From assembly GCA_023664705.1 (NCBI GenBank), contig JAMPFE010000002.1, positions 136,454 through 200,453 on the forward strand: DNA of 64,000 bases. Direction: 5' to 3'. The notes below the pieces were generated by a model, which did not search any database, had not been told where the DNA came from, and saw only the letters and a program-made list of their open reading frames with translations. The stretch is from Lachnospiraceae bacterium (GTDB taxonomy: Bacteria; Bacillota; Clostridia; Oscillospirales; Ruminococcaceae). The position numbers and the translations under genes are program-made. Positions within the stretch are counted from its first letter, which is position 1, and every line of letters begins with the position of its first letter. Positions 7,689 to 17,651 of this stretch are shown piece by piece.

Positions 7689-7731
7689 TTCAACAAGCTC
7701 CCCCCTGCTTCGCAAGGAGGAGCTTGTTGAA
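7689..7731 (+). terminator. Long hairpin immediately after tRNA-Arg
   Basis: TTCAACAAGCTC (7689-7700) pairs perfectly with GAGCTTGTTGAA (7720-7731) and the stem continues imperfectly to a TTCG-containing loop. As with tRNA-Lys it starts one base after CCA and is followed by further inverted repeats (GTTGACC / GGTCAAC around 7735-7782). Confidence 0.65.
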
Positions 7732-7872
7732 CGGGTTGACCCGCTCGGAACGGCGCCTTTTGACGGCGCGGCGGTCAACTATCGGATTTTACCTTTACGA
7801 TTCGTATCATTATGCGGTTTGTAGAGGTTTTTTGATTTAAGGCGTTAAATTTTTCTTTACGGGGTGATCGGT

Positions 7873-8568
7873 TTGGGAAACGGAGAGCTTCACAAGGGAC
7901 ACAGGCAGAGAATGTTCAAAAGGTTTTGCGAAAACGGCATAGGACACTTTGAGGATCACGAAAAGCTTGAGATGCTGCTTTACTCGATCTATCCGAGGTG
8001 CAATACAAACGAGATAAGCCACAGGCTGATAGCTGCCTTCGGCTCCGTGGAGAGGGTCGTCGGGGCGAGCGTAAACGAGCTTATGACCATAGACGACGTA
8101 GGAGAACAGGCGGCGGTAAGGCTGCACTTTTTCAGCGAGTTTTTCAGGGATATGTTTACGAAAAGGCTTCCGAGCATCCCGCTGGGCTCGGCGCGGAAAA
8201 TCATCGAATACTGCTGCGAGCTGTATTCTTATCCGATGTCGAGGGAGATGGTTTACGCGCTTTACCTCGACAAGGGATACAACCTCATTTCGCAGTCTGT
8301 TGTCGGAAAAGGTTGCACGGACTTCGCGGGGCTCGATACGAAAACCGCCGTGCTCGACGCGATTTCCTGCGGATGCTCGAGCGTCGTTCTCGCGCATAAC
8401 CACCCGTCGGGCGGCGGTTTTATTTCAAGCGCGGACGTGAGCCTTACGCGCGAGTTTTCAAATCTGCTGCGCATGATACATCTGTCGCTGACGGATCATA
8501 TTATCGTCTGCGGAGATACGGGGCAGTCGCTGCGCTCCGCGGAGCTTCTGAAGGATATATGGAGCTGA
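7873..8568 (+). CDS. RadC/JAB-domain protein
   Basis: The protein has an N-terminal helix-hairpin-helix-like region (GHRQRMFKRFCENG, FGSVERVVGA) and a C-terminal JAB/MPN metalloprotease-fold domain with VVLAHNHPSGGG (metal-binding His pair) and DHIIVCGD (Asp ligand). RadC-family proteins were once linked to DNA repair, but their true role is unsettled. I prefer the TTG at 7873, placed five bases behind GGGGTGA; a GTG at 7864 (234 residues) lacks a ribosome site. It stands just before uvrB. Confidence 0.87.
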   Translation: MGNGELHKGHRQRMFKRFCENGIGHFEDHEKLEMLLYSIYPRCNTNEISHRLIAAFGSVERVVGASVNELMTIDDVGEQAAVRLHFFSEFFRDMFTKRLPSIPLGSARKIIEYCCELYSYPMSREMVYALYLDKGYNLISQSVVGKGCTDFAGLDTKTAVLDAISCGCSSVVLAHNHPSGGGFISSADVSLTREFSNLLRMIHLSLTDHIIVCGDTGQSLRSAELLKDIWS

Positions 8569-8583
8569 TTTTTGAATTTCCCG

Positions 8584-8612
8584 TTGACAAACGATAAGTT
8601 CACGTGTATAAT
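8584..8612 (+). promoter_or_regulatory. Promoter of uvrB
   Basis: TTGACA (8584-8589) and TATAAT (8607-8612), 17-bp spacer. No LexA box was recognised around it. Confidence 0.88.
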
Positions 8613-8648
8613 ATATTTATGAATATGAGAAAGGTGGAATATTGACGC

Positions 8649-10622
8649 GTGGAAAGCTTTGAGCTTCACTCCGATTACAAGCCCACGGGCGACCAGCCCG
8701 AGGCTATTTCCATGCTGTCCGAGGGGGTGCTCCGCGGAGACAGGGAGCAGACGCTGCTGGGCGTTACGGGCTCGGGAAAGACGTTTACTATGGCGAATAT
8801 CATTGCCAACGTCAACAAGCCGACGCTCGTCCTAGCGCACAACAAGACGCTCGCCGCGCAGCTCTGCTCGGAGTTTCGGGAGTTCTTTCCGAAAAACGCG
8901 GTGGAATTTTTTGTAAGCTATTACGATTATTACCAGCCCGAGGCGTATATCCCCTCCACCGACGCGTACATCGAAAAGGACAGCGCCATAAACGACGAGA
9001 TAGACCGCCTGCGCCACTCGGCTACGGCGGCTCTTGCCGAGCGGCGGGACGTTATTATAGTCTCGTCCGTTTCCTGTATCTATTCGCTCGGCAGCCCCGA
9101 GGACTACCGCTCGAACACGCTCTCGCTGCGGCAGGGACAGGAAATTTCGCGCGAGGAGGTCATTCAAAGGCTCGTTGAGATGCAGTACGAGCGCAACGAG
9201 CTGAACTTTATACGCAACAAGTTCCGCGTAAAGGGCGATACGCTGGAGATATTCCCCGCGGGCAGCACCAACGAGACTGCCGTGCGCGTGGAGTTCTTCG
9301 GAGACGAGATAGACCGCATAAGCGAATTTGAGGTCGTTACGGGAAACACCCGCGCGACCTTGCTGCACGCGATGATATTCCCCGCTTCGCATTATATTAT
9401 CGGCAGGGAGAAAATGGAGGACGCTCTCGGGGAGCTTGCGGACGAGCTTGAGGAGCGCATTAAGTTCTTCAAGGATAACAACAAGCTCGTGGAGGCGCAG
9501 CGCATCGAGCAGCGGACGCTTTACGATATGGAGATGCTGCGCGAGATAGGCACCTGCAAGGGCGTCGAGAACTACTCGCGCGTGCTGGCGCGCAGACCCC
9601 CGGGGAGCACGCCGATAACGCTTATAGACCACTTCCCCGAGGATTTTCTGCTTATGGTGGACGAGAGCCACGTCACGCTGCCGCAGGTGCGCGGAATGTA
9701 CGGCGGCGACGTTGCCAGAAAGAAAAATCTCGTGGACTACGGGTTCAGGCTGCCGTGCGCTTTCGATAACCGTCCGCTCAATTTTGACGAGTTTTACAAG
9801 AAAATTCCGCAGGCTGTTTTCGTTTCGGCAACTCCCGGCGATTTTGAAAAGGAACGCTCCACGCAGATAGTCGAGCAGATAATACGTCCGACGGGTCTGC
9901 TCGACCCGGAGATAATCGTAAAGCCGACCGAGGGGCAGATAGAAGATCTGATCTCCGAGATAAACGCGCGCGTTGAGAAAAAACAGCGCGTGCTCGTTAC
10001 GACGCTCACCAAGAAAATGGCGGAGGACCTGACGGAATACCTCGACAAGGCGGGTATTCAGGTGCGGTATATGCACCACGACATAGACACTATCGAGCGC
10101 ATGGAGATAATCCGCGATTTGCGCTCCGGAGAGTTTGACGTGTTGGTCGGAATAAATCTGCTGCGAGAGGGTCTGGATATACCCGAGGTGTCGCTGGTGG
10201 CTATCCTCGACGCGGACAAGGAGGGCTTTCTGCGCTCGGAAACGTCCCTCGTGCAGACGATAGGCCGCGCCGCCCGCAACGCCGAGGGCACAGTTATAAT
10301 GTACGCGGACGAGGTTACGAGTTCTATGGAGCTCGCTATCACCGAGACGCAGCGCCGCCGCGAGATACAGCAGCGCTACAATGCCGAGAACGGCATTATC
10401 CCGAAAACCATTATCAAGGACGTTCGGGACGTTCTGGAGATAACCAAGAAGAACGACTCCAAGAAGCGCAAGGGCAAGAAGACCGACCTGCAGAAGCTGC
10501 CGAGGCGCGAACGCGAAAAGCTTATCGCGCAGTACACCGTCGAGATGAAAAAGGCGGCGAAGCTGCTCGATTTCGAGCACGCGGCTTATCTGCGCGACAG
10601 GATAAAGGAGCTGCAGGGATAA
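8649..10622 (+). CDS. uvrB: Excinuclease ABC subunit B
   Basis: UvrB is the damage-verifying helicase-like subunit of nucleotide excision repair; it is loaded by UvrA and recruits UvrC. The 657-residue protein shows Walker A GVTGSGKT (38-45), the damage-probing beta-hairpin [12 protein letters not shown] (91-102), the DEAD-like MVDESHVT, helicase motif [11 protein letters not shown] and a C-terminal UVR domain ([14 protein letters not shown]). Start is GTG 8649, forced by an in-frame stop just upstream, with AAGGTGG 11 bp away. uvrA follows 1 kb downstream from a separate promoter. Confidence 0.97.
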   Translation: MESFELHSDYKPTGDQPEAISMLSEGVLRGDREQTLLGVTGSGKTFTMANIIANVNKPTLVLAHNKTLAAQLCSEFREFFPKNAVEFFVSYYDYYQPEAYIPSTDAYIEKDSAINDEIDRLRHSATAALAERRDVIIVSSVSCIYSLGSPEDYRSNTLSLRQGQEISREEVIQRLVEMQYERNELNFIRNKFRVKGDTLEIFPAGSTNETAVRVEFFGDEIDRISEFEVVTGNTRATLLHAMIFPASHYIIGREKMEDALGELADELEERIKFFKDNNKLVEAQRIEQRTLYDMEMLREIGTCKGVENYSRVLARRPPGSTPITLIDHFPEDFLLMVDESHVTLPQVRGMYGGDVARKKNLVDYGFRLPCAFDNRPLNFDEFYKKIPQAVFVSATPGDFEKERSTQIVEQIIRPTGLLDPEIIVKPTEGQIEDLISEINARVEKKQRVLVTTLTKKMAEDLTEYLDKAGIQVRYMHHDIDTIERMEIIRDLRSGEFDVLVGINLLREGLDIPEVSLVAILDADKEGFLRSETSLVQTIGRAARNAEGTVIMYADEVTSSMELAITETQRRREIQQRYNAENGIIPKTIIKDVRDVLEITKKNDSKKRKGKKTDLQKLPRREREKLIAQYTVEMKKAAKLLDFEHAAYLRDRIKELQG

Positions 10623-10865
10623 ATGGAACTATCGTATCAACGGGCGCTGTGGGCGGCATACGCTGCCTTAGACAGTCTTTACGACGAAAAAAACACCTAC
10701 AGACTGCCGCTGATACTAAGCGAGATGAACCCGTTTCTGTTTGAGCCGAGAACCTGCGCCGACCCCGCTCTGTGGGAGGATTGGAAGCGGCGCTGCGCCG
10801 CCCTCGCGGAAAACGGTCGGTGGGCAGAAATTTTGGATAATGTGCGCGGGGAGGAAGCTCCATGA
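10623..10865 (+). CDS. Hypothetical protein, 80 residues
   Basis: A small soluble acidic protein rich in Trp and Leu (YQRALWAAYAALDSLYDEK) starting at the base after the uvrB stop, so translated by coupling. It has no motif I recognise. Its 3' end overlaps the next gene by four bases (ATGA), placing it in the uvrB transcript. Confidence 0.6.
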   Translation: MELSYQRALWAAYAALDSLYDEKNTYRLPLILSEMNPFLFEPRTCADPALWEDWKRRCAALAENGRWAEILDNVRGEEAP

Positions 10866-11137
10866 CCGAGAAAACCGACTTTTCAAAAGTGACTCCTTGC
10901 GGCGGCGACTGCGAGCTGTGCGGCTGCTTCCACGACGGCGGCTGCGCCGGCTGCCGCGAAACGCGGGACGGCGAGTGCGCGATATTCAAATGCTGCGGGG
11001 AACACGGCGCGTATTTCTGCGGCGTTTGTTGGGAATTTCCCTGCGAACGGATAACGGACAAGCTTTCCGAACGGGATAAGAACGTTTACGCTCTGAAACA
11101 GCTCGCTTCGGAATATAGGGACAAGGAGCGAAAATGA
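10862..11137 (+). CDS. DUF3795 family Cys-rich protein
   Basis: The 91-residue product has ten Cys in a DUF3795-like arrangement: CGGDCELCGCFHDGGCAGC near the N-terminus and GAYFCGVCWEFPCERI later. The pattern suggests zinc or another metal; function is unknown. ATGA overlaps join it to both neighbours. Confidence 0.82.
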   Translation: MTEKTDFSKVTPCGGDCELCGCFHDGGCAGCRETRDGECAIFKCCGEHGAYFCGVCWEFPCERITDKLSERDKNVYALKQLASEYRDKERK

Positions 11138-11610
11138 ATTACGCGATACGGGCGATAAAAGCCGAGGAATATCCCGTGCTGGACGATTTTCTGTACGAGG
11201 CGATTTTTATTCCCGAGGGAGCGGAACGGCCGCCTAAATCGATAATAAACGAGCCCGCGCTGCAAGTCTACGTCAAGGATTTCGGGAAAATGCCAGACGA
11301 CAGATGCCTTGTGGCGGAATACGGCGGAGAAATCGTCGGCGCGGTGTGGGTGCGCATCATGGACGATTACGGTCACGTTGACGACGACACGCCCTCGTTC
11401 GCGATCTCCCTGTACGAGGAGCACAGGGGGCGCGGCGTCGGTACGGAGCTTATGCGGAAAATGTTGGAGCTGCTGCGCGCGGAGGGCTATGAAAAGGTTT
11501 CACTTGCGGTGCAGAAAGCGAATTACGCGGTGAAGATGTACAAAAGGCTCGGGTTTGAGACGGTCGGCGAGAACGAGGATGAGTATATAATGGTTTGCGG
11601 ACTGAAATAG
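11134..11610 (+). CDS. GNAT family N-acetyltransferase
   Basis: The 158-residue protein has the GNAT acetyl-CoA loop in EEHRGRGVGTELMRKML (Q/RxxGxG/A) and the late NYAVKMYKRLGFE strand-helix. The acceptor substrate is unknown. Last gene of the uvrB transcript; its ATG overlaps the DUF3795 stop. Confidence 0.88.
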   Translation: MNYAIRAIKAEEYPVLDDFLYEAIFIPEGAERPPKSIINEPALQVYVKDFGKMPDDRCLVAEYGGEIVGAVWVRIMDDYGHVDDDTPSFAISLYEEHRGRGVGTELMRKMLELLRAEGYEKVSLAVQKANYAVKMYKRLGFETVGENEDEYIMVCGLK

Positions 11611-11613
11611 CGC

Positions 11614-11642
11614 TTGACAAATTCATTTCGGTGTGGTATAAT
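11614..11642 (+). promoter_or_regulatory. Promoter of uvrA
   Basis: TTGACA (11614-11619) and TATAAT (11637-11642) with 17 bp between. Confidence 0.88.
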
Positions 11643-11690
11643 GAATTTGCCGAAAACGGTAATTATGTGTAAAATACGGGAGAGAATAAA

Positions 11691-14513
11691 ATGGCAAACG
11701 ATAAAATCATCATCAAGGGCGCGAGGGAGCACAACCTCAACAATATCGACGTGACGATACCGCGCGACAAGCTTGTCGTGCTGACTGGGGTTTCGGGGTC
11801 GGGGAAGTCATCGCTGGCGTTCGACACTATCTTCGCGGACGGGCAGCGGCGCTATATGGAGAGCCTTTCGTCCTACGCGAGAATGTTCCTCGGGCAGATG
11901 GAAAAGCCCGACGTGGACAGCATCGACGGGCTTTCCCCCGCTATCTCGATAGACCAGAAAACCACCTCCAAGAACCCGCGCTCCACCGTCGGGACGGTCA
12001 CGGAGATATACGACTATCTGCGATTGATGTACGCGCGGATAGGCATTCCGCACTGCCCCGTATGCGGGCGGGAGATAAGGCAGCAGACCGTCGACGAGAT
12101 AGTCGACCGAGTGCTGGAGTTGCCCGAAAAGACGAAATTTCAGGTGCTCGCGCCCGTTGTGCGCGGGCGCAAGGGCGAGCACAAAAAGGAGTTCGAGGCG
12201 GCGCGCAAGGCGGGCTTTTCGCGGGTGCGCGTCGACGGGATAACCTACGACCTCTCCGAGAAAATTTCGCTCGAGAAGAACATAAAGCACTCCATTGAGA
12301 TAATCGTCGACCGCCTTGTCATCAAGGACGGTCTGAAAACGCGCCTTTCCGAGAGCGTTGAGACGGCGGGGGCGCTTACGGGCGGGCTTATTTATATTGA
12401 TGTCATAGACGGTGAAGAACTGCACTTTTCGCAGAGCTACTCCTGCCCCGAGCACGGCGTTTCCGTGGACGAGCTGGTGCCGAGAATGTTCTCGTTCAAC
12501 AACCCGTTCGGGGCGTGCCCCGAGTGCACGGGCATAGGCAGCTATCTGCGCATCGACCCCGACCTCATTCTGCCGAACCCGGACTTGTCGATAAAGGACG
12601 GCGGCATTAAGGCTTACGGCTGGACCTACAAGGAGGGCACTATCGCGGCGATGTATTTCGACGCGCTTGCCGAGCGGCACGGCTTTTCCGTGGAGCAGCC
12701 GCTTTCGGAGCTGCCGAAAAAGGCTGTCGACGAGATACTTTACGGCACTAAAGGCGAAAAGATACTCATAAGGCGTCCGAGAGCGCAGGGCGGCGGGCAG
12801 TACTACACCGATTTCGAGGGCGTTGCCAACAATATGCAGCGCCGCTACGACGAGGGCAACGCCGCGATGTACTCCCACGACGCGCTGGAGGACTTCATGA
12901 GCGACGCGGTCTGCCCGAAATGTCACGGCGAGCGCCTTAACGACGCGGCTCTCGCGGTTACGGTGGGCGGCTTGAACATCAGCGATTTCTGCAAGATGTC
13001 CGTGGTAAAGGCGCTGGATTTTATCGAAAATCTGGAGCTTTCGGCGCGCGATAAGATGATAGCGGGGCAGATACTCAAAGAGATAAAGGCGCGGCTCGGC
13101 TTTCTGCGGAGCGTGGGTCTGGAATACCTTACGCTGTCGCGCTCCTCGGGGACGCTTTCGGGCGGCGAGAGCCAGCGCATACGCTTGGCGACGCAGATAG
13201 GAAGCGCGCTTACGGGCGTGCTGTACATTCTCGACGAGCCGTCTATCGGGCTGCACCAGCGCGACAACGACAAGCTCATCGCGACGCTGAAAAATCTCCG
13301 CGACCTCGGCAACACGCTGATTGTCGTCGAGCACGACGAGGACACCATGCGCGCCGCGGACTGGATAGTCGACATAGGTCCCGAGGCGGGCGTGCACGGC
13401 GGGAACGTCGTTTACAGCGGCGAGGTGAGCGGGCTGCTGAAATGCCGAAAATCCATTACGGGGCAATATCTCAGCGGCAAGAAGAAAATTCCCGTGCCCG
13501 AAAAGCGCAGACCGACCGACGGCAGGTGGCTGAGGGTCATCGGCGCGGAGGAGAACAACCTCAAAAAGATAAACGTCGATATACCGATAGGCGTGTTCAC
13601 CTGCGTTACGGGCGTTTCGGGCAGCGGCAAAAGCTCGCTCGTCAACGAGATTGTGTACAAGCACCTGTTCGGAAAGCTCAACAGGGGGCGCGTCCGCGCG
13701 GGGAAGTTCAAGGATATGAAAGGCTTGGAGCACCTCGACAAGGTCATTATGATAGACCAGTCGCCTATCGGCAGAACGCCGCGCTCCAATCCCGCGACTT
13801 ATACGGGCGTGTTCACGGATATACGCGACCTGTTCGCGCAGACCAACGACGCCAAAACGCGCGGCTATACGTCGGGGCGGTTCTCGTTCAACGTCAAGGG
13901 CGGGCGCTGCGAGGCCTGCGAGGGCGACGGCATACTCAAAATCGAGATGCACTTTTTGCCCGACATCTTCGTGCCGTGCGAGGTCTGCAAGGGACACCGC
14001 TACAACCGCGAGACGCTGGAAGTCAAGTACAAGGGCAAGAACATCTACGACGTGCTGGAGATGACCGTCTCCGAGGGCGTGGAGTTCTTCGCGAATTTGC
14101 CGAGAATTTACAACAAGCTGAAAACGCTTGAAGAGGTCGGTCTGGGTTACATCAAGATCGGGCAGTCCTCGACGACGCTTTCGGGCGGCGAGGCGCAGCG
14201 CATAAAGCTCGCGGCGGAGCTGTCGAAGCGCTCCACGGGCAAGACGATATACATTCTTGACGAGCCGACCACGGGGCTGCACTCCGCGGACGTGAAAAGA
14301 CTCATCGAGATATTGCAGCGGCTCACGAGCTCGGGGAACACCGTGCTTGTTATCGAGCATAACCTCGACGTTATCAAGACCGCCGACTACATTATAGATA
14401 TGGGTCCCGAGGGCGGCGACAAGGGCGGAACGGTTATCGCAAAGGGCACTCCCGAGGAAATTGCCGGGAACAAAAAATCCTATACGGGCGAATATTTGAA
14501 AAAGATGTTGTAA
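11691..14513 (+). CDS. uvrA: Excinuclease ABC subunit A
   Basis: UvrA is the dimeric ATPase that finds bulky DNA lesions and loads UvrB. The 940-residue protein has two ABC modules, each with Walker A ([10 protein letters not shown] near residue 34 and again near 644), signature [12 protein letters not shown] and [12 protein letters not shown], and Walker B ending LDEPS/LDEPT. Zinc modules are [13 protein letters not shown]...CPECTGIG and CEACEGDG...[10 protein letters not shown]. Length is normal. ATG 11691 sits behind GGGAGAG. Confidence 0.97.
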   Translation: MANDKIIIKGAREHNLNNIDVTIPRDKLVVLTGVSGSGKSSLAFDTIFADGQRRYMESLSSYARMFLGQMEKPDVDSIDGLSPAISIDQKTTSKNPRSTVGTVTEIYDYLRLMYARIGIPHCPVCGREIRQQTVDEIVDRVLELPEKTKFQVLAPVVRGRKGEHKKEFEAARKAGFSRVRVDGITYDLSEKISLEKNIKHSIEIIVDRLVIKDGLKTRLSESVETAGALTGGLIYIDVIDGEELHFSQSYSCPEHGVSVDELVPRMFSFNNPFGACPECTGIGSYLRIDPDLILPNPDLSIKDGGIKAYGWTYKEGTIAAMYFDALAERHGFSVEQPLSELPKKAVDEILYGTKGEKILIRRPRAQGGGQYYTDFEGVANNMQRRYDEGNAAMYSHDALEDFMSDAVCPKCHGERLNDAALAVTVGGLNISDFCKMSVVKALDFIENLELSARDKMIAGQILKEIKARLGFLRSVGLEYLTLSRSSGTLSGGESQRIRLATQIGSALTGVLYILDEPSIGLHQRDNDKLIATLKNLRDLGNTLIVVEHDEDTMRAADWIVDIGPEAGVHGGNVVYSGEVSGLLKCRKSITGQYLSGKKKIPVPEKRRPTDGRWLRVIGAEENNLKKINVDIPIGVFTCVTGVSGSGKSSLVNEIVYKHLFGKLNRGRVRAGKFKDMKGLEHLDKVIMIDQSPIGRTPRSNPATYTGVFTDIRDLFAQTNDAKTRGYTSGRFSFNVKGGRCEACEGDGILKIEMHFLPDIFVPCEVCKGHRYNRETLEVKYKGKNIYDVLEMTVSEGVEFFANLPRIYNKLKTLEEVGLGYIKIGQSSTTLSGGEAQRIKLAAELSKRSTGKTIYILDEPTTGLHSADVKRLIEILQRLTSSGNTVLVIEHNLDVIKTADYIIDMGPEGGDKGGTVIAKGTPEEIAGNKKSYTGEYLKKML

Positions 14514-14519
14514 AACAGG

Positions 14520-14548
14520 TTGACAAAACGCGAAAAATATGGTAAAAT
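14520..14548 (+). promoter_or_regulatory. Promoter of mscL
   Basis: TTGACA (14520-14525) and TAAAAT (14543-14548), 17-bp spacer, beginning only 7 bases after the uvrA stop. Confidence 0.82.
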
Positions 14549-14584
14549 CTGTATTGTAACGTTTTTTTGAAAGGAAGATTTTTT

Positions 14585-15076
14585 ATGGCGGACGAACAGA
14601 AGAAGCCGAACGGCTTTGCGAAAATACTTAAGGAGTTTCAGACCTTTATTTCCAGAGGAAACGTTCTGGATATGGCGGTCGGCGTTATCATCGGCGGCGC
14701 GTTCACGGCTATCGTAAACTCGCTCGTAAACGACATTCTTATGCCGTTTATCGGTATGATAATGGCGGGCATCAACCTTAAGGCGCTTTCCGTGACCTTG
14801 CCGTGGCATATCGGCGACAATCCCCCCGTTACCATTCTTTTCGGCAGCTTTTTTCAGGCTATCATCACTTTCCTGCTGACGGCTGTGTGCGTGTTCCTTA
14901 TCGTTAAGGTAATGAACACTATCAAATCAAAGCTGGAGAAGAAAAAGGAGGAGGCTCCCGCGGCGCCGCCCGCGCCCGACCCCCAGCTCGTGCTGCTCAC
15001 GGAGATACGCGATCTGCTGAAGGCGCAGGCTGTCGAGTACGACGATGACGAGGAGACCGAGGATACGGAAGAATAA
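14585..15076 (+). CDS. mscL: Large-conductance mechanosensitive channel
   Basis: MscL opens under membrane tension to release solutes on osmotic downshock. The 163-residue protein has the family N-terminal helix and TM1 (NVLDMAVGVIIGGAF, then VNDILMPFIG), a periplasmic-type loop, TM2 (QAIITFLLTAVCVFLIV) and an unusually long acidic C-terminal tail after the LTEIRDLL helix. ATG 14585 follows AAAGGAAG; an upstream TTG at 14567 has no ribosome site. Confidence 0.95.
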   Translation: MADEQKKPNGFAKILKEFQTFISRGNVLDMAVGVIIGGAFTAIVNSLVNDILMPFIGMIMAGINLKALSVTLPWHIGDNPPVTILFGSFFQAIITFLLTAVCVFLIVKVMNTIKSKLEKKKEEAPAAPPAPDPQLVLLTEIRDLLKAQAVEYDDDEETEDTEE

Positions 15077-15080
15077 CGCT

Positions 15081-15110
15081 TTGCTGCCCGATAAAGGGCA
15101 GCAATTCTTT
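15081..15110 (+). terminator. Terminator after mscL
   Basis: TTGCTGCCC (15081-15089) pairs with GGGCAGCAA (15096-15104), loop GATAAA, followed by TTCTTT. It lies between mscL and a GNAT gene, so the latter may be read by leak-through. Confidence 0.65.
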
Positions 15111-15121
15111 ACGGAGGAGCT

Positions 15122-15553
15122 ATGATACGTGAAATAAACAGCGGGGATTATCGGCAGCTTATGGAGCTGTATCTTCACCTGCACGAAACGGAAGTTCCCG
15201 ATTACGAAACGGCTGCCGCGGCTTGGGAGCGCATACTCGCGGACGAGGGCTATCACATTATCGTCGCCGAGGAGGACGGAAGGCTCGTTTCCTCGTGCAC
15301 AGTCGTTATTGTGCCGAATTTAACGCGCGGAGTTCGCCCCTACGCGCGCGTCGAGAACGTTGTCACTCACGCGGATTATCGGCGGCGGGGGCTCGCGACC
15401 GCCTGTCTCGACCGCGCACGGGAACTCGCCAAGGCGGCGGGGTGCTATAATATCGCGCTGCTGACGGGCTCCAAGGACGAGGGCACGCTGAAATTCTACG
15501 AGAACGCGGGCTATAAGCGCGGTGAAAAAACGGGGTTCATTCAATGGCTGTGA
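15122..15553 (+). CDS. GNAT family N-acetyltransferase
   Basis: A 143-residue single GNAT domain with VENVVTHADYRRRGLATACL (acetyl-CoA binding RRxGxA) and TLKFYENAGYKRGEK. Substrate unknown. GGAGGAG ribosome site six bases upstream of ATG 15122. Confidence 0.9.
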   Translation: MIREINSGDYRQLMELYLHLHETEVPDYETAAAAWERILADEGYHIIVAEEDGRLVSSCTVVIVPNLTRGVRPYARVENVVTHADYRRRGLATACLDRARELAKAAGCYNIALLTGSKDEGTLKFYENAGYKRGEKTGFIQWL

Positions 15554-15556
15554 AAT

Positions 15557-15588
15557 AAAAAAACGGGCAAGTCGAGGCTTGCCCGTTT
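15557..15588 (-). terminator. Two-sided terminator between GNAT gene and aspS
   Basis: AACGGGCAAG and CTTGCCCGTT pair around a TCGAGG loop (about 15562-15586). The minus-strand reading has a run of seven T, so it best ends aspS; the plus reading has only TTTGT. Confidence 0.8.
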
Positions 15589-15596
15589 GTATTGTG

Positions 15597-17375
15597 TCAC
15601 ATTTGCTTGCGAACCTTGATATGGACCTCGCGGAGCTGCTGCTCGGTGACCTCCGTGGGCGCTCCGAGGAGCAGATCCTGCGCGTTGGAGTTGAGCGGGA
15701 ACGCGATTATCTCGCGGATGCTCTCCTCGCCCGTGAGGAGCATTATCATGCGGTCTACGCCGGGAGCCATTCCCGCGTGGGGCGGCGCTCCGTATTTGAA
15801 CGCGCTGTACAGCGCCCCGAACTTGCCTGCTACGTCCTCCTCGGTGTAGCCCGCTATCTCGAATGCCTTGACCATAATGTCGAGGTCGTGGTTGCGGACG
15901 GCGCCCGAGGAAAGCTCCACGCCGTTGCAGACGATGTCGTACTGATACGCGAGAATATCCAAGGGGTCCTTATTCAGCAGCGCATCAAGTCCGCCCTGCG
16001 GCATCGAGAACGGGTTGTGCGTGAAAATTATCTTGCCCGTCTCCTCGTCGAGCTCGTACATCGGGAAATCGACGATAAAGCAAAGCTCGAAGCGGCTCTC
16101 GTCGATGAGGTTCATGCGCTTGGCGACCTCGGTGCGTATCTGCCCCGCGAACTTGGGGGCGTTCTTCGCGCTGTCCGCGATGAAGTACAGCACGTCGCCT
16201 ATCTCAAGCTCACAGCGGCTTGCAAGTTCGTCGCGCTGCCCGTCGTTGAGGAACTTGTCGATGGGACCGTTGTACTTGAACTTCCGTCCGTCCTCGCCCT
16301 GTTCCACCTTAAAGTAGCCCAAGCCCTTCATGCCGACCTCGTTGGTGGCAAAATCTTCCATATTCTTGAAGAAGCTCTTGGACTGCTTCGCCATATCGGG
16401 AACGCGTATTCCGCGGACGGTCTTGTTGCAGAACGGCTTGAAATCGCTGTCGACGAACAAATCGGACAGCTCCTTGATGACGAGTGGATTGCGCAGGTCG
16501 GGCTTATCCGTGCCGTAGGTGAGCATTGCCTCCTCGAAGGGTATTCTGCGGAACGGCGCGGGGCTTACCTGCTTGTCGGAGAACTTCGCGAACGTCTCCG
16601 AGAGGACCTCCTCCGCGACCGCGAAAACGTCCTCCTGCGTCGCGAACGACATCTCGAAGTCGAGCTGATAGAACTCGCCCGGGGAGCGGTCGGCGCGCGC
16701 GTCCTCGTCGCGGAAGCAGGGCGCTATCTGGAAATATTTGTCAAATCCCGAGACCATATATATCTGCTTGAATATCTGCGGAGCCTGCGGCAGCGCGTAG
16801 AATTTTCCGTGGTGCTTGCGGCTGGGGATAAGGTAGTCGCGCGCGCCCTCGGGCGAGGACGTCGACAAAATCGGCGTTTGCAGCTCCAGAAAGCCCATTT
16901 CGGTCATTTTGCTGCGCAAAAACGAGATAACCTTCGAGCGGAAGATGATGTTTTCGTGCATTTTTTTGTTGCGCAGGTCGAGGTAGCGGTATTTCAGGCG
17001 CAGATCCTCCTTGGTCTTGCGCGATTCGTCGACGTCGAACGGGAGCTGCTCGGGAATGACCCTGCCGAGGATGCGTACCTCCTCCGCCTCTATCTCGACG
17101 GTGCCCGTTTCGATTTTGTCGTTGTAGGTGCTCTCGTCGCGCTTTAAGACCGTGCCCGCTATCGACACCGCGCACTCCTTGCGTATGCCCTCGAGCAGCG
17201 ACTCGTTGTGGAACACTATCTGCACCTGACCGTAGTGGTCGCGCAGATCCACGAACATAATGCCGCCGTGGTCGCGGATATTCTCCACCCAGCCCGCCGC
17301 GCGGACCCTTTTGCCGATGTCCTTTTCGCTTACCGCGTTGCAGTACTGCGTGCGGTATTCATTTTCTCTGAACAA
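15597..17375 (-). CDS. aspS: Aspartyl-tRNA synthetase
   Basis: AspRS charges tRNA-Asp (or tRNA-Asp/Asn in the non-discriminating form). About 592 residues: OB-fold anticodon domain (GKRVRAAGWVENIRDHGG), class II motif 2 around RADRSPGEFYQLDFE, bacterial insertion domain, and motif 3 GMAPGVDRMIMLL. The frame is open to 17591 but a sigma-A promoter start at about 17477 rules out the long form; TTG 17375 has AAAGGG nine bases upstream, and TTG 17384 or GTG 17393 are alternatives. No gatCAB genes are in the window, so discrimination cannot be judged. Confidence 0.95.
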   Translation of the reverse strand: MFRENEYRTQYCNAVSEKDIGKRVRAAGWVENIRDHGGIMFVDLRDHYGQVQIVFHNESLLEGIRKECAVSIAGTVLKRDESTYNDKIETGTVEIEAEEVRILGRVIPEQLPFDVDESRKTKEDLRLKYRYLDLRNKKMHENIIFRSKVISFLRSKMTEMGFLELQTPILSTSSPEGARDYLIPSRKHHGKFYALPQAPQIFKQIYMVSGFDKYFQIAPCFRDEDARADRSPGEFYQLDFEMSFATQEDVFAVAEEVLSETFAKFSDKQVSPAPFRRIPFEEAMLTYGTDKPDLRNPLVIKELSDLFVDSDFKPFCNKTVRGIRVPDMAKQSKSFFKNMEDFATNEVGMKGLGYFKVEQGEDGRKFKYNGPIDKFLNDGQRDELASRCELEIGDVLYFIADSAKNAPKFAGQIRTEVAKRMNLIDESRFELCFIVDFPMYELDEETGKIIFTHNPFSMPQGGLDALLNKDPLDILAYQYDIVCNGVELSSGAVRNHDLDIMVKAFEIAGYTEEDVAGKFGALYSAFKYGAPPHAGMAPGVDRMIMLLTGEESIREIIAFPLNSNAQDLLLGAPTEVTEQQLREVHIKVRKQM

Positions 17376-17483
17376 AATATTCAACCCTTTCACTGACCCT
17401 TTACGGTTATTTATTGCAAAATATTCACAAAATATACAATATTTGACAATATTGACTGTCCGCTGATATTGTATTAACAATTT

Positions 17484-17512
17484 ATTATAACACTTATAAG
17501 CCGAATTGTCAA
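17484..17512 (-). promoter_or_regulatory. Promoter of aspS
   Basis: Minus strand TTGACA (17507-17512), 17-bp spacer, TATAAT (17484-17489). The ~100-nt leader is AT-rich and shows no T-box features. Confidence 0.85.
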
Positions 17513-17583
17513 GTTTAGGAGAGCTTTTTTTGCAAATTTTCTCGATAATTCGCCCGATATTGCGGAAAAACGGGAAAAAATCC

Positions 17584-17613
17584 CTTGACAAGGGCGGCGT
17601 TTTTCATTATAAT
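17584..17613 (+). promoter_or_regulatory. Promoter of the flippase-like gene
   Basis: TTGACA (17584-17589) and TATAAT (17608-17613), spacer 18 bp. The predicted start near 17620 excludes the ATG at 17619 as translation start. Confidence 0.82.
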
Positions 17614-17651
17614 AGATATTGTATGTGGCGGAAAATACGGGGTACTTTTGT

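Noticed and set aside
8569..8648. LexA (SOS) box upstream of uvrB or uvrA
   Set aside because: No CGAAC-N4-GTTCG-like palindrome is present near either promoter.
11808..14360. An 850-codon open frame opposite uvrA, and similar long frames opposite uvrB, prfC, fabF, galK and nadB
   Set aside because: They mirror real genes on the other strand, have no ribosome sites, and arise from GC-rich codon bias.
17375..17484. T-box riboswitch ahead of aspS
   Set aside because: The leader is only about 100 nt, lacks the conserved T-box sequence and a terminator/antiterminator pair.
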